DNA of 64,000 bases, taken from contig NZ_JBLXDN010000008.1 of the NCBI RefSeq assembly GCF_048264025.1, positions 1-64,000 on the forward strand. The letters are read 5' to 3'. Positions 1 to 8,217 of the stretch are shown piece by piece (position 1 is the first letter of the stretch; each line of letters starts with the position of its first letter). The DNA is from Nitrincola sp048264025. GTDB taxonomy: Bacteria > Pseudomonadota > Gammaproteobacteria > Pseudomonadales > Balneatricaceae. A model generated the notes under the pieces. It ran no database searches. It was not told the origin of the DNA and saw nothing but the letters and a program-made list of their open reading frames with translations. The position numbers were made by a program, and so were the translations under genes.

Positions 1-98
1 CCTCGTTTTTTAAAGTCTGAGGCTACTGTAAATTTAAAAATAGGCTGGCTCTAGGACGTCTTGGAATGGACGCTTACGATCAAAGTGCAGCTGCGTGG

Positions 99-362
99 TT
101 AAGCTTCAGCAACATCTTGTTGAGCGGTTGAACGCTGACATTTGCTATAGACGAATGCCGGATCGAGATCGACTCCAACACTCCACTCTATAGTGTCGAA
201 AGACACGCGAACCTGATTGAATGAGCTTCGCTCTTTAAGTCTTTTAAAAACACCAAAATCCAAGTAGGGCTTCATATCCAATATGCCCTGCTCTCCGTTT
301 GCGAATTCGACTGACAGAAGATAATTCTCAAGCGGGGTGACGCTTGTCACTGATGGATGCAT
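99..362 (-). CDS. DUF2442 family protein
   Basis: 87-aa protein resembling the DUF2442 family: small single-domain proteins with the pattern 'L.V.F.NGE.G..D..PYL..GVF..L', seen here at about residues 15-43 (FANGEQGILDMKPYL, then GVFKRLK). No enzyme motif, signal peptide or membrane segment is visible. It lies 11 bp downstream of a DUF4160 gene on the same strand, so the two are probably one transcript. DUF4160/DUF2442 pairs recur in bacterial genomes and are sometimes listed as toxin-antitoxin-like; that role is inference and neither partner has a known activity I can name. The start ATG at 362 is used; no better start is apparent. Confidence 0.75.
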   Translation of the reverse strand: MHPSVTSVTPLENYLLSVEFANGEQGILDMKPYLDFGVFKRLKERSSFNQVRVSFDTIEWSVGVDLDPAFVYSKCQRSTAQQDVAEA

Positions 363-373
363 GATTAACCCCC

Positions 374-640
374 TTACTGTAGCGGCTGAATTTTAAACGG
401 CTCTTCACCATTCATTACCAGGTTCCAATCAGCCATAAGCTCTTCTTGATGAAGTTCAGCCCATGCCAAAACGAGCTTTGTTTGTTTTTTAGGTAGATCG
501 CTATCAATAACCTCACATGTTCGAATATCAATAGTTGCCTTATATTCGCTGTAATAAACATGAAAATGCGGCGGCGGATGCTCTTTCGGAGCATAATACA
601 TCCGAATAATAATGCCATAGAACATAGAGATTGTAGGCAT
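374..640 (-). CDS. DUF4160 family protein
   Basis: 88-aa protein beginning MPTISMFYGIIIRMYY, the usual DUF4160 opening, followed by the conserved HPPPHFHVYY stretch (about residues 22-31) and an acidic/tryptophan-rich C-terminal half. The longer frame opens at 673, but ATG at 640 is chosen because a strong GGAGGAG ribosome-binding site sits a few bases upstream and homologues start with MPTI. It is the first gene of a two-gene unit with the DUF2442 gene, 11 bp apart. Function unknown; a toxin-antitoxin-like or small regulatory role is only a guess from the pairing. The His-rich segment could bind metal or nucleic acid, but this is untested. Confidence 0.8.
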   Translation of the reverse strand: MPTISMFYGIIIRMYYAPKEHPPPHFHVYYSEYKATIDIRTCEVIDSDLPKKQTKLVLAWAELHQEELMADWNLVMNGEEPFKIQPLQ

Positions 641-934
641 ACACTCCTCCATTAAGCATAACGAAGCCTGCATATTTTTCTGAACAACAGTGCAATAGTC
701 GGAATCGGTAAATACGACACTAAACAGATTCTTCCTATCTCCTTATATTTACTCAGTATACTCCACCAACAACATCAAATTGTCCAGCGATGAAAAACTG
801 ATCAACACATCGAACCAGAACCATCAGGTGGCACCAGTACCCAGAGCGTGAAAAAACCCCACATGAATAGATAAGCAACCGCCACTTCAGTATAATGGCG
901 CTTTGCTCTTGAACAAAACTGGACGCTTAACCTG
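641..934. other. intergenic region, divergent promoters
   Basis: Gap between the minus-strand DUF4160 gene and the plus-strand SuhB-like gene. It must hold promoters in both directions. A perfect TATAAT lies near its right end. I see no RNA gene and no convincing ORF. Confidence 0.5.
891..896 (+). promoter_or_regulatory. putative sigma70 -10 box of the suhB-like gene
   Basis: Perfect TATAAT located 39 bp before the ATG at 935. No good -35 hexamer is found at 16-18 bp upstream, so the promoter is tentative. Confidence 0.4.
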
Positions 935-1735
935 ATGCAACCGATAGTAAATATCGCACTTCGTGCTGCCCGCCTTGGCGGAGAACAGATTGCCCGCGCG
1001 GCAGAACGCCTTGATCTGATCAAATCCGAACAGTCCGGCGCGGCTGAATTCATTAGCGAAACCTGCTCTCAGGTTGAGCGGAGCATTGCTCAGTCCATTC
1101 AGAAAGCTTACCCACACCACACGGTGAAGGGTGATTTCAGTGGCAACTACAAAGCCGCAGGTGAAGGTCCGGTGGTATGCGACTGGCATATCAGTCCAGT
1201 AGACAACCTGCTCAATTTCTCCAATGCCCTGCCCGTTTATGCACTCACCCTGACTGGGCGTATCAATGGCCGCATTGAACACTGTGTGGTCATCAACCCG
1301 GTAACCGGCGAAGAATTTACCGCCAGCCGTGGTAATGGAGCACAGCTTAACGGACGCCGTTTACGCGTCAGCACTAACAAAAATCTACACCAGGCACTGC
1401 TAGGCAGTGGATTTGTCTCTGCCACAAACCGTGATCAAGCGTTTGCCGAACATCAGCGCCTGTTAAATCACCTCTCCACAGCCGGTGCTAATCTGTTTAA
1501 CAGTGGCTCAGCGCTATTGAATATGGCTTATACCGCCGCAGGACGACTGGATGGCTTCTTTCAAGCCGATCTGAGTGAAACTGATATGGATGCAGGGATA
1601 CTGCTGATTCAGGAAGCGGGTGGTTTAGTGGGTGATTACAAGGGTGGTAATGCTCATCGCCAAACTGGCAACCTGGTGGCTGCCAATCCGAAAATGTTCA
1701 AACTGCTGATCAAAACGATTCAGACAGTAGTATAA
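935..1735 (+). CDS. suhB: SuhB/inositol monophosphatase-family protein, catalytic residues lost
   Basis: 266 aa, same length as SuhB, and colinear with it: MQPIVNIALRAAR start, GEEFTASRGNGAQLNG (about 125-140), FNSGSALLNMAYTAAGRLDGFF (about 188-209), and a TGNLVAANP end. Key metal/substrate motifs are changed. The family pattern DPLDGTTNF reads SPVDNLLNF (87-95), losing the first Asp and the GTT; the EE of the GEES-type motif reads GDF (66-68); the WD of the C-terminal PWDxAAG motif reads TD (216-217). The sugar-phosphatase reaction (inositol-1-phosphate hydrolysis) is therefore unlikely. In E. coli, SuhB also works in the rRNA transcription antitermination complex without needing catalysis, so a structural or regulatory role is the better guess. 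Monocistronic, ending at a hairpin facing purA. Confidence 0.85.
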   Translation: MQPIVNIALRAARLGGEQIARAAERLDLIKSEQSGAAEFISETCSQVERSIAQSIQKAYPHHTVKGDFSGNYKAAGEGPVVCDWHISPVDNLLNFSNALPVYALTLTGRINGRIEHCVVINPVTGEEFTASRGNGAQLNGRRLRVSTNKNLHQALLGSGFVSATNRDQAFAEHQRLLNHLSTAGANLFNSGSALLNMAYTAAGRLDGFFQADLSETDMDAGILLIQEAGGLVGDYKGGNAHRQTGNLVAANPKMFKLLIKTIQTVV

Positions 1736-1742
1736 ATTCAAA

Positions 1743-1780
1743 CAACCGGCTACCTGTGTGAATGCACAGGTAGCCGGTTG
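1743..1780. terminator. hairpin between convergent suhB-like gene and purA
   Basis: Perfect 16-bp inverted repeat (CAACCGGCTACCTGTG and its complement) around a 6-nt loop, placed 7 bp after the suhB-like stop and 13 bp before the purA stop. No long U tract follows on the plus strand; the minus strand has TTGTTTGAATTT. It probably acts as a two-way terminator or 3'-end stabiliser. Confidence 0.7.
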
Positions 1781-1793
1781 CTAAATCGATCCA

Positions 1794-3086
1794 TCAGTTA
1801 AACGGATCGCGTAACACTATCGTCTCATTACGATCAGGGCCAGTTGAAATGATATCAACCGGTGCACCTACCAGTACTTCCAACCGACGAATATACGCAC
1901 GCGCATTTTCAGGCAAGTCTTCAAGGGTTTTTGCACCCACTGTTGACTCACTCCAGCCAGGCATCATCTCATACACGGGTGTAATAGCTTCGTAATCTTC
2001 GCTACCGCTAAGTGAATACACTGGCTGACCCTGTGCATCTTCATAACCGGTGCAAATACCTATCTGCTCCAGACCATCCAGCACATCCAACTTGGTCAGA
2101 CACAAACCAGAAACCGAGTTGATCTCAATAGCATGTTTCAGTGCTACGGCATCGAACCAGCCACAACGACGCGCACGCCCAGTGGTCGCACCGAACTCAT
2201 GGCCTTTCTCAGCTAACTGCTTGCCAATGGCACAAGACAGCTCTGTCGGGAAAGGACCGCCACCCACACGCGTGGTATAGGCTTTAGTAATACCGAGAAT
2301 ATAATCAAGGTAAAGCGGACCAAAACCACTACCGGTGGAGGTTCCACCTGCGGTGGTATTTGACGAAGTCACATAAGGATAAGTACCGTGGTCGATATCC
2401 AGCAAAGATCCCTGTGCACCTTCGAACATGATACTGGCACCCTGACGACGCAAGTCATGCAGAATAGTGGTCACATCGGCAATCATCGGCAGCAGTTTCT
2501 TAGACATTTCCATGCATTCAGCCAACACAGCATCAAAGCTGACCGGCTCAACACCATAATACTGCTGCAACATGAAGTTGTGGAACTTAAGCAACTCGCG
2601 CAACTTTTCAGCAAACAGATCAGCATCGCGGATATCGCCCAGACGCAAACCACGGCGAGCCACTTTGTCTTCATAAGCTGGACCAATACCACGACCGGTG
2701 GTACCAATTTTAGATTCACCGCGCGCCAGTTCCCGCGCCTGATCCAGAGCCACATGAGACGGCAGAATCAAAGGGCAAGCGGGACTTAAACGCAAACGCT
2801 GACTGACCGGGATACCGGTCACTTCCAGCTCGGCGATTTCCTTTAACAGCGCCTCTGGAGAAAGCACCACGCCATTACCGATCAGGCAGAGTACATTTTC
2901 CCTGAGAATCCCGGAAGGTATCAAATGGAGTACGGTTTTCTTTCCATCGATTACTAACGTATGGCCAGCATTGTGGCCGCCTTGGAAACGTACTACCGCT
3001 GCAATCTTTTCAGTTAAAAGATCAACGATTTTACCTTTTCCTTCATCACCCCACTGGGTGCCCAGAACAACGACGTTTCTACCCAT
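1794..3086 (-). CDS. purA: adenylosuccinate synthetase
   Basis: 430 aa, the normal bacterial length. It catalyses GTP-dependent joining of IMP and aspartate to form adenylosuccinate, the first committed step to AMP, in the cytoplasm. The N-terminal GTP-binding loop GTQWGDEGKGKIVDLL (about 9-24), the catalytic GGHNAGHT (about 36-43), GTTGRGIGPAYEDK (about 128-141) and the C-terminal GPDRNETI are all present. It is the last gene of the minus-strand run, 35 bp after hisZ, in the hisZ-purA order common in gammaproteobacteria. Start ATG at 3086 gives the standard MGRNVVVLGTQWGDEG opening. Confidence 0.98.
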   Translation of the reverse strand: MGRNVVVLGTQWGDEGKGKIVDLLTEKIAAVVRFQGGHNAGHTLVIDGKKTVLHLIPSGILRENVLCLIGNGVVLSPEALLKEIAELEVTGIPVSQRLRLSPACPLILPSHVALDQARELARGESKIGTTGRGIGPAYEDKVARRGLRLGDIRDADLFAEKLRELLKFHNFMLQQYYGVEPVSFDAVLAECMEMSKKLLPMIADVTTILHDLRRQGASIMFEGAQGSLLDIDHGTYPYVTSSNTTAGGTSTGSGFGPLYLDYILGITKAYTTRVGGGPFPTELSCAIGKQLAEKGHEFGATTGRARRCGWFDAVALKHAIEINSVSGLCLTKLDVLDGLEQIGICTGYEDAQGQPVYSLSGSEDYEAITPVYEMMPGWSESTVGAKTLEDLPENARAYIRRLEVLVGAPVDIISTGPDRNETIVLRDPFN

Positions 3087-3121
3087 TGCTGTCTCATGTA
3101 CTCATAAAAAGTGTTAATAAA

Positions 3122-4294
3122 TCAGAGCGGCTTGATCTGCCACTCTCCACCCTGGTGTTCCAACCGACGATCACAAGATGCCGGTACAGGCAGGCCATCC
3201 AGCATCTGAATGACACGATAGCCCTGTTGTCGTAATGTGCGAATCGCATCCTGCAACACAGGATCAGCATTTTCTGCTGGTGCAAGTATCGCTTTTTCAG
3301 CTTCTGCAGGCACACCGGCCAGTTCGATCAGCGTACTCAAATCGGTACTAAAGCCAGTTGCCGGACGCGCGCGTCCAAAATCTTCACCTATTTCATCGTA
3401 GCGCCCGCCCTTGGCAAGCGACTGTCCAAAGCTGGGCGTATAGGCCGCGAACACCACACCTGTATGGTAGTGGTATCCACGCAACTCAGCCAGATCAAAA
3501 TAGCACCGTACCGCCGGATAGCGCTGCTGGATCAGCGCTGCTAACTGCGCCAGGTAATCAATGGCCTGGCGTGCTTCAGGCTGACTGAAACAGTCACGCG
3601 CCTTTGCCAGCACATCGACAGTACCATGCAAACTCGGCAGAGCCGACAACTGCTTACGCAGCGCTTCACTGACCGGCAGTGATTCGATAAATACAGCGAT
3701 TTCAGGCATGGCCTTGCGCTGCAGCAAGTCAATAAACTGGTCTTTCTGTTCCTGATCCAGATCAGCCTCACGCACCAAGGCCCGAAACAGACCCACATGG
3801 CCAAGATCCAGCGTCAGTACATCACTGATACCTGCGGCGTGAAGTGTTTCCAGCATCAAGGCAATGATCTCCGCATCGCTTTCAATACCCGCATGACCAT
3901 AGAGCTCTGCACCGGCCTGCAGCGGATTACGACTGGCAAGCATATGCGCGGCATGGGTGTGAATTACCGAGCCACAATAGCACAAGCGACTGGCACCTTC
4001 AGTGCGCAGTCTGTGCGCATCTATACGTGCGACCTGGGGAGTAATATCAGCACGAATGCCCAGCGCATGACCACTCTGACGATCAGTCAACTTGAACGTA
4101 ATCAAATCCAGATCACGACCGGTACCCGTTAACAGGGATTCCAGATGCTCAACCAATGGTGGCATCACTAATTCATAGCCCCAGCTGTTATATAAATCCA
4201 GTATACGTCTGCGCATCAGTTCCGCCTGGCGGGCCTGAGGAGGCAACAGTTCTTTTATACCTTCAGGCAGTAACCATCTATCTGCCAGTGCCAT
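3122..4294 (-). CDS. hisZ: ATP phosphoribosyltransferase regulatory subunit
   Basis: 390-aa paralogue of the histidyl-tRNA synthetase catalytic core. HisZ proteins associate with the short form of HisG and are needed for its activity and histidine feedback in the first step of histidine synthesis. The N-terminal half carries class II synthetase-like motif 1 (LMRRRILDLYNSWGYELVMPP, about 27-46) and a motif-2 region with ADITPQVARIDAH. The C-terminal part lacks a full HisRS anticodon-binding domain, and the gene sits before purA, the typical HisZ location; this favours HisZ over HisS. hisG is not in the window. A terminator-like hairpin separates it from hflC, so it likely has its own promoter. 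Confidence 0.93.
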   Translation of the reverse strand: MALADRWLLPEGIKELLPPQARQAELMRRRILDLYNSWGYELVMPPLVEHLESLLTGTGRDLDLITFKLTDRQSGHALGIRADITPQVARIDAHRLRTEGASRLCYCGSVIHTHAAHMLASRNPLQAGAELYGHAGIESDAEIIALMLETLHAAGISDVLTLDLGHVGLFRALVREADLDQEQKDQFIDLLQRKAMPEIAVFIESLPVSEALRKQLSALPSLHGTVDVLAKARDCFSQPEARQAIDYLAQLAALIQQRYPAVRCYFDLAELRGYHYHTGVVFAAYTPSFGQSLAKGGRYDEIGEDFGRARPATGFSTDLSTLIELAGVPAEAEKAILAPAENADPVLQDAIRTLRQQGYRVIQMLDGLPVPASCDRRLEHQGGEWQIKPL

Positions 4295-4318
4295 GCATCA
4301 ATCCTCTTGTCATCGCCA

Positions 4319-4373
4319 CTCCTGCACATCCCTGCACCCGCAGCATACCGCACATCCTGTACATAAAAAAACC
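4319..4373. repeat. copy of a palindromic dispersed repeat
   Basis: Contains CTGCACATCCCTGCA and CACATCCTGTACAT followed by A7CC. The last 22 bases (4352-4373) are identical to 37217-37238, downstream of valS. In both places the segment abuts a terminator hairpin. It lies just upstream of hisZ. Confidence 0.6.
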
Positions 4374-4389
4374 GGGCTCTGACCCGGTT
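4364..4389 (-). terminator. rho-independent terminator after hflK-hflC
   Basis: Read on the minus strand: AACCGGG, a 6-nt loop, CCCGGTT, then a run of T (complement of A7 at 4365-4371). It lies between the hflC stop and hisZ, so it should end the hfl transcript. Confidence 0.75.
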
Positions 4390-4405
4390 AACGAATTCTA
4401 ACATG

Positions 4406-4432
4406 AAAGCAGGTGCCATTGGCACCTGCTTT
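4406..4432. terminator. second hairpin after hflC
   Basis: Perfect 12-bp inverted repeat AAAGCAGGTGCC / GGCACCTGCTTT with a 3-nt loop, 30 bp downstream of the hflC stop. Its tail has only a short T run (CTTT). It forms a tandem with the stronger terminator further on. Confidence 0.6.
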
Positions 4433-4462
4433 AGTCATACGCCAAGGTACTTGTTTCGGTAC

Positions 4463-5335
4463 TTACTGACCCATTGGGTTCTGCAAATAACGGAAGAAAT
4501 CACTCTTCGGCTCAAGCACCATCACATCGCCACCACCCTGGAAGGATTCACGGTAGGCATTCAGACTACGCATGAAAGCGTAGAACTCTGCATCCTGACT
4601 GAAGGCGTTGGAATATATATTGGCTGCTTGCGCATCACCTTCACCACGAACGATTTCAGCGGCACTGAATGCGTTAGCGGTAATAACAGTACGCTGACGA
4701 TCCGCGTCGGCTCGAATACCTTCGGCCAGCTCCATACCGCGAGCACGTAGCTCACGAGCCAGACGCAGACGCTCAGAACGCATCCGGTCATAAACCGACG
4801 CAGACACTTCAGTAGGCAGGTCGATACGCTTGATACGAATATCAACGATCTCGATACCCAGCTCGTCCTGTGCAACCAGACTCAAGGCCTGATTGACCTG
4901 ATCCATCAGTTCTTCACGCTCACCAGATACAACCTGATTCAGGGTACGCTCACCAAACTGGTTACGCAGGTTAGTCTCGATACGGCTGGACAGCAGGCTG
5001 TTAGCTCGATTTTCATCACCAGACGTAGCGGTGTAGTATTTCTCTACATTGGCAACGCGCCATTTAATGTATGAGTCAACAATCAAACGCTTGGCTTCCA
5101 GCGTCAGGAAGGCCTGAGGTCTGGAATCCATTGTGATCAGACGCGCTTCAAACTTGCGCACAGTGTTCACAAATGGAATCTTGAAATGCAGGCCTGATTC
5201 AATATCAGGCTCTACAATTTCACCAAAACGCAGCTTCACTGCACGCTCGGTTTCCTTAACAATATAAACTGACTCAGATACCAGCCAAACTGCGATCAGC
5301 GCTACAACCAGCACTATTACTGAATTGGATTTCAT
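4463..5335 (-). CDS. hflC: HflC, modulator of FtsH protease
   Basis: 290-aa SPFH/prohibitin-family protein. An N-terminal membrane anchor (about residues 5-25) is followed by the periplasmic band-7 domain (about 25-200) and an Ala/Arg/Glu-rich helical region (REL.ARG.ELAEGIRADADRQR, about 190-215). HflC forms a large inner-membrane complex with HflK that surrounds and modulates the AAA protease FtsH. It is next to hflK with only one base between the two genes, so they are certainly co-transcribed. The C-terminus has the usual VLEPKSDFFRYL segment. Confidence 0.97.
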   Translation of the reverse strand: MKSNSVIVLVVALIAVWLVSESVYIVKETERAVKLRFGEIVEPDIESGLHFKIPFVNTVRKFEARLITMDSRPQAFLTLEAKRLIVDSYIKWRVANVEKYYTATSGDENRANSLLSSRIETNLRNQFGERTLNQVVSGEREELMDQVNQALSLVAQDELGIEIVDIRIKRIDLPTEVSASVYDRMRSERLRLARELRARGMELAEGIRADADRQRTVITANAFSAAEIVRGEGDAQAANIYSNAFSQDAEFYAFMRSLNAYRESFQGGGDVMVLEPKSDFFRYLQNPMGQ

Positions 5336-5336
5336 C

Positions 5337-6548
5337 TTATCGACCCTCCCTCAGACTGCCGGCCTGACGATTTCGCGCCTGTTCAGTAACCTGATCATTC
5401 AGTTGACGCAGATTCATCTCGGCACTACTGCTTCGGGTTGAAGCGCCCGACGTTCCGCGCTGCTGTTCCATCAACTTGTCCAGCGGCAGGAACATAACAT
5501 TATTGCTACCACTCTCAACATCCATGAGTACTTTCGGCGTATTGGTCAGCACATTCTGCATCATATCGATATAGAGACGTTCACGGGTAACATCTGGTGC
5601 TTGACGATATTCAGTCAAGAGCGCCAGGAAACGCTGCGACTCACCGTTGGCTCTGGCAACCACCTCTTCACGATAAGCACTGGCTTCTTCAAACATACGC
5701 TGAGCATTACCGCGTGCTTCTGGAACTACGCTGTTAGCATAGGCTTCAGCTTCGTTTTTGGAACGCTGTTCGTCCTCACGCGCCTTGATTACGTCATCAA
5801 AGGCATCCTGAACCTGGCTTGGTGCCTGGGCATTACGGACGTTGACGCCAGAGATACGAATACCTGTTTCGTAATTATCCATATGACGCTGCAAGCGTTC
5901 CTGAACAGAGATCGCCATCACCTGACGCCCTTCAGTCAGGATGGAGTTCATATCAGAACCACCGACAACCTGACGCAAGGCTGCTTCAGAAGCTTGCCCA
6001 AGACTGTCTTCAGGACTTCTAACTTTTAGGGTAAAGAATTCCGGATTTTCAGCGACGTACTGCACGCTGATATCAACATCAACGATATTTTCATCTTCAG
6101 TCAACATCAAAGCACGGTGATCATGGATACGTACCCGGGTCACATTGACTTTATTCACCTCATCAATGAGCGGTGGGTTCCATTGCAGACCAGGGTTTAC
6201 CACACTGTGGAATTTACCCAGGCGCAATACAACACCACGCTCCTGCTGATCCACGGTATAAAAGCCCATACCGGCCCAAACAACCAGCGCCAAAACGGCC
6301 ACGATTCCGACAAGGGTAAAACTGCCGCCTTTACCACCACCGGAACTGCCTGTTCCGCCGGATCCACCTTTCTTGCCACCAAAGAGCCCGTTTAAACGGT
6401 CCTGCAATTTTTGCAGCGCTTCATCCAGATCAGGAGGCCCCTGGTCATTATTACCACCATTACGCTTACCACCGCCGGGATTTTTGTCACCGCCGCCGCT
6501 CCAGGGGTCATGGTTCTTACCATTTCCGCCAGGCTCATTCCAGGCCAT
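5337..6548 (-). CDS. hflK: HflK, modulator of FtsH protease
   Basis: 403-aa SPFH protein and partner of HflC. The first ~70 residues are Gly/Asn/Pro-rich and cytoplasmic (MAWNEPGGNGKNHDPW start, then GGG-rich), as in other HflK proteins. A transmembrane helix follows at about 77-98, then the band-7 domain with the YTVDQQERGVVLRLGKF motif (about 96-112), and a coiled-coil region to about 340. Ends with a Gln/Arg/Ser-rich tail. A 70-bp gap separates it from hflX upstream, without an obvious terminator. Confidence 0.97.
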   Translation of the reverse strand: MAWNEPGGNGKNHDPWSGGGDKNPGGGKRNGGNNDQGPPDLDEALQKLQDRLNGLFGGKKGGSGGTGSSGGGKGGSFTLVGIVAVLALVVWAGMGFYTVDQQERGVVLRLGKFHSVVNPGLQWNPPLIDEVNKVNVTRVRIHDHRALMLTEDENIVDVDISVQYVAENPEFFTLKVRSPEDSLGQASEAALRQVVGGSDMNSILTEGRQVMAISVQERLQRHMDNYETGIRISGVNVRNAQAPSQVQDAFDDVIKAREDEQRSKNEAEAYANSVVPEARGNAQRMFEEASAYREEVVARANGESQRFLALLTEYRQAPDVTRERLYIDMMQNVLTNTPKVLMDVESGSNNVMFLPLDKLMEQQRGTSGASTRSSSAEMNLRQLNDQVTEQARNRQAGSLREGR

Positions 6549-6618
6549 AGTTTTCTCCGCTTTAAAACAACTTAATTAAAAATGAAATTTTATGAGTCGC
6601 ACCACAGGGATGCAACCG

Positions 6619-7923
6619 CTATTCATTATCGACCATCGCCGCCAGGTATCGTTCCGCCGGAATATCCAGGCGGCTCAACAACTGACGAAAATCCTTCAAT
6701 TGTATCCGCACCTGCAAACTAATACGGCCATCCGCGTCAATCCGCTCATTCAGCACCGCATCTTTTGTGTAAAGCAAAGAGCGTAGCTGACCTTCTGATG
6801 GACTTAATTGCAAAACATCTTCAAACATCAACCCGGATAGACGTTCATTCACTGCCTGCAACAGCAGTTCAGCACCCTCACCTGTCTGTGCAGACAACCA
6901 GACCCGTACTGGTTTGCCATCCTCATCACGATCTATCCGTGCAGGGAAGTCATCCAGCAAGTCTATTTTGTTATACACCAACAGCACCGGACGCGAGTCA
7001 GCCCCAATTTCAGCCAACACATCGTTAACCTGTGCGATATGCGCCTGACGTTCATCATCATGGCAATCGATAACATGCAACAACAGATCAGCCTCAGCTG
7101 TTTCCTGAAGGGTAGCACGAAATGCTTCCACAAGCTTATGCGGTAAGTGTCGAATAAACCCGACAGTATCCGCCAAAATGATAGGACCCGCATCTGGCAA
7201 CTGCACTTTACGCAGGGTAGGATCCAGGGTTGCAAACAACTGATCAGCGACATAAACGCTCGCCGCTGTTAATCGATTGAACAGGGTTGATTTGCCGGCA
7301 TTGGTGTAACCGACCAAAGAGACTGTCGCAATTTCCGCTCTGACACGCGCACGACGACCCTGATCACGCTGACGTCTGACTTTATCCAGTCGCTTAAGAA
7401 TCGCTTTAATGCGCGCACGCAACAACCGCCGATCAGTCTCCAGCTGCGTTTCACCCGGACCTCGTAGCCCTATCCCGCCCTTCTGACGTTCAAGGTGAGT
7501 CCAACCGCGCACCAGACGTGTCGACATATGTTCCAGCTGTGCCAGCTCAACCTGCAACTTACCCTCATGGGTACGCGCACGCTGAGCAAAGATATCCAGA
7601 ATCAGACCGGTACGGTCAAGTACCCGGCACTTGATTTCACGCTCAAGATTACGCTCTTGAGCAGGACTCAACGCATGGTTAAAGATCACCAGATCGGCTT
7701 CGTGTAATCGCACCAGCTCAGCCAACTCCTCAACCTTCCCCTTGCCAAGGAAAAAGCGTGGACTTGGATCAGAGCGGCTGCCATTCATGAAACAAATGGG
7801 ATCAGCACCCGCTGAAAGAGCAAGCTCTTCAAGTTCTTTCGGATCTTCAGCCTCAGACTCTGAGGCCAGATCAATATGCACCAATATGGCGCGCTCTCCG
7901 GACTCCGGACGCTCAAAAAACAA
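6619..7923 (-). CDS. hflX: ribosome-associated GTPase HflX
   Basis: 434 aa. HflX is a GTPase that binds ribosomes and can split stalled 70S particles under stress. Seen: the N-terminal HflX domain with GKGKVEEL (about 59-66), a linker rich in Arg (RLDKVRRQRDQGRRAR), then the GTPase domain with P-loop GYTNAGKSTLF (about 204-214), DTVGFI (G3) and NKID (G4). It follows hfq by 9 bp in the conserved miaA-hfq-hflX-hflK-hflC block. The ATG at 7923 gives the standard MFFERPESGERA opening. Confidence 0.97.
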   Translation of the reverse strand: MFFERPESGERAILVHIDLASESEAEDPKELEELALSAGADPICFMNGSRSDPSPRFFLGKGKVEELAELVRLHEADLVIFNHALSPAQERNLEREIKCRVLDRTGLILDIFAQRARTHEGKLQVELAQLEHMSTRLVRGWTHLERQKGGIGLRGPGETQLETDRRLLRARIKAILKRLDKVRRQRDQGRRARVRAEIATVSLVGYTNAGKSTLFNRLTAASVYVADQLFATLDPTLRKVQLPDAGPIILADTVGFIRHLPHKLVEAFRATLQETAEADLLLHVIDCHDDERQAHIAQVNDVLAEIGADSRPVLLVYNKIDLLDDFPARIDRDEDGKPVRVWLSAQTGEGAELLLQAVNERLSGLMFEDVLQLSPSEGQLRSLLYTKDAVLNERIDADGRISLQVRIQLKDFRQLLSRLDIPAERYLAAMVDNE

Positions 7924-7932
7924 TCAGATCAC

Positions 7933-8172
7933 TCACTCTTCAGGCTTATCTTCCGGCTGCGGTAATTTCACCGGACGGGAAGGAACGACAGTTGAGATGG
8001 CATGTTTGTAGACCATCTGACTGACTGTATTTTTCAGCAAAATAACGAACTGATCAAAGGATTCGATCTGACCCTGAAGCTTGATACCGTTAACTAAAAA
8101 TATCGATACAGGGACCCGCTCCTTGCGCAACACATTTAGATAAGGGTCTTGTAATGACTGCCCTTTTGACAT
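7933..8172 (-). CDS. hfq: RNA chaperone Hfq
   Basis: 79 aa, a compact Hfq with a short C-terminal tail. The Sm1 motif (SLQDPYLNVLRKERVPVSIFL region, about 5-25), QGQIESFDQF and the Sm2 motif YKHAISTVVPSR (about 55-66) are all intact. The hexamer binds sRNAs and poly-A/U-rich mRNAs for post-transcriptional control. A 114-bp AT-rich gap upstream, with a TATAAT box, suggests an own promoter in addition to read-through from miaA. Confidence 0.98.
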   Translation of the reverse strand: MSKGQSLQDPYLNVLRKERVPVSIFLVNGIKLQGQIESFDQFVILLKNTVSQMVYKHAISTVVPSRPVKLPQPEDKPEE

Positions 8173-8217
8173 TGTTTACTCCTTCACTGAAAACATTCAG
8201 TCATAAAAATTAGTGTA

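Noticed and set aside
1..98. Partial gene or att-like site at the left edge
   Set aside because: No start, motif or repeat supports it; only unassigned sequence before the DUF2442 stop.
374..673. Longer DUF4160 start at 673
   Set aside because: It lacks a ribosome-binding site, while ATG 640 has GGAGGAG and matches the family start.
887..1282. Minus-strand 131-aa frame over the SuhB-like gene
   Set aside because: Antisense frame without protein-like features, no RBS; shadow of the plus-strand gene.
3122..4294. Gene read as histidyl-tRNA synthetase
   Set aside because: It is shorter and lacks a complete anticodon-binding domain, and sits before purA as hisZ does; HisZ is the better call.
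4403..4750. 115-aa plus-strand frame over the hflC end
   Set aside because: It is antisense to hflC with no homology and covers a terminator hairpin; treated as a shadow.
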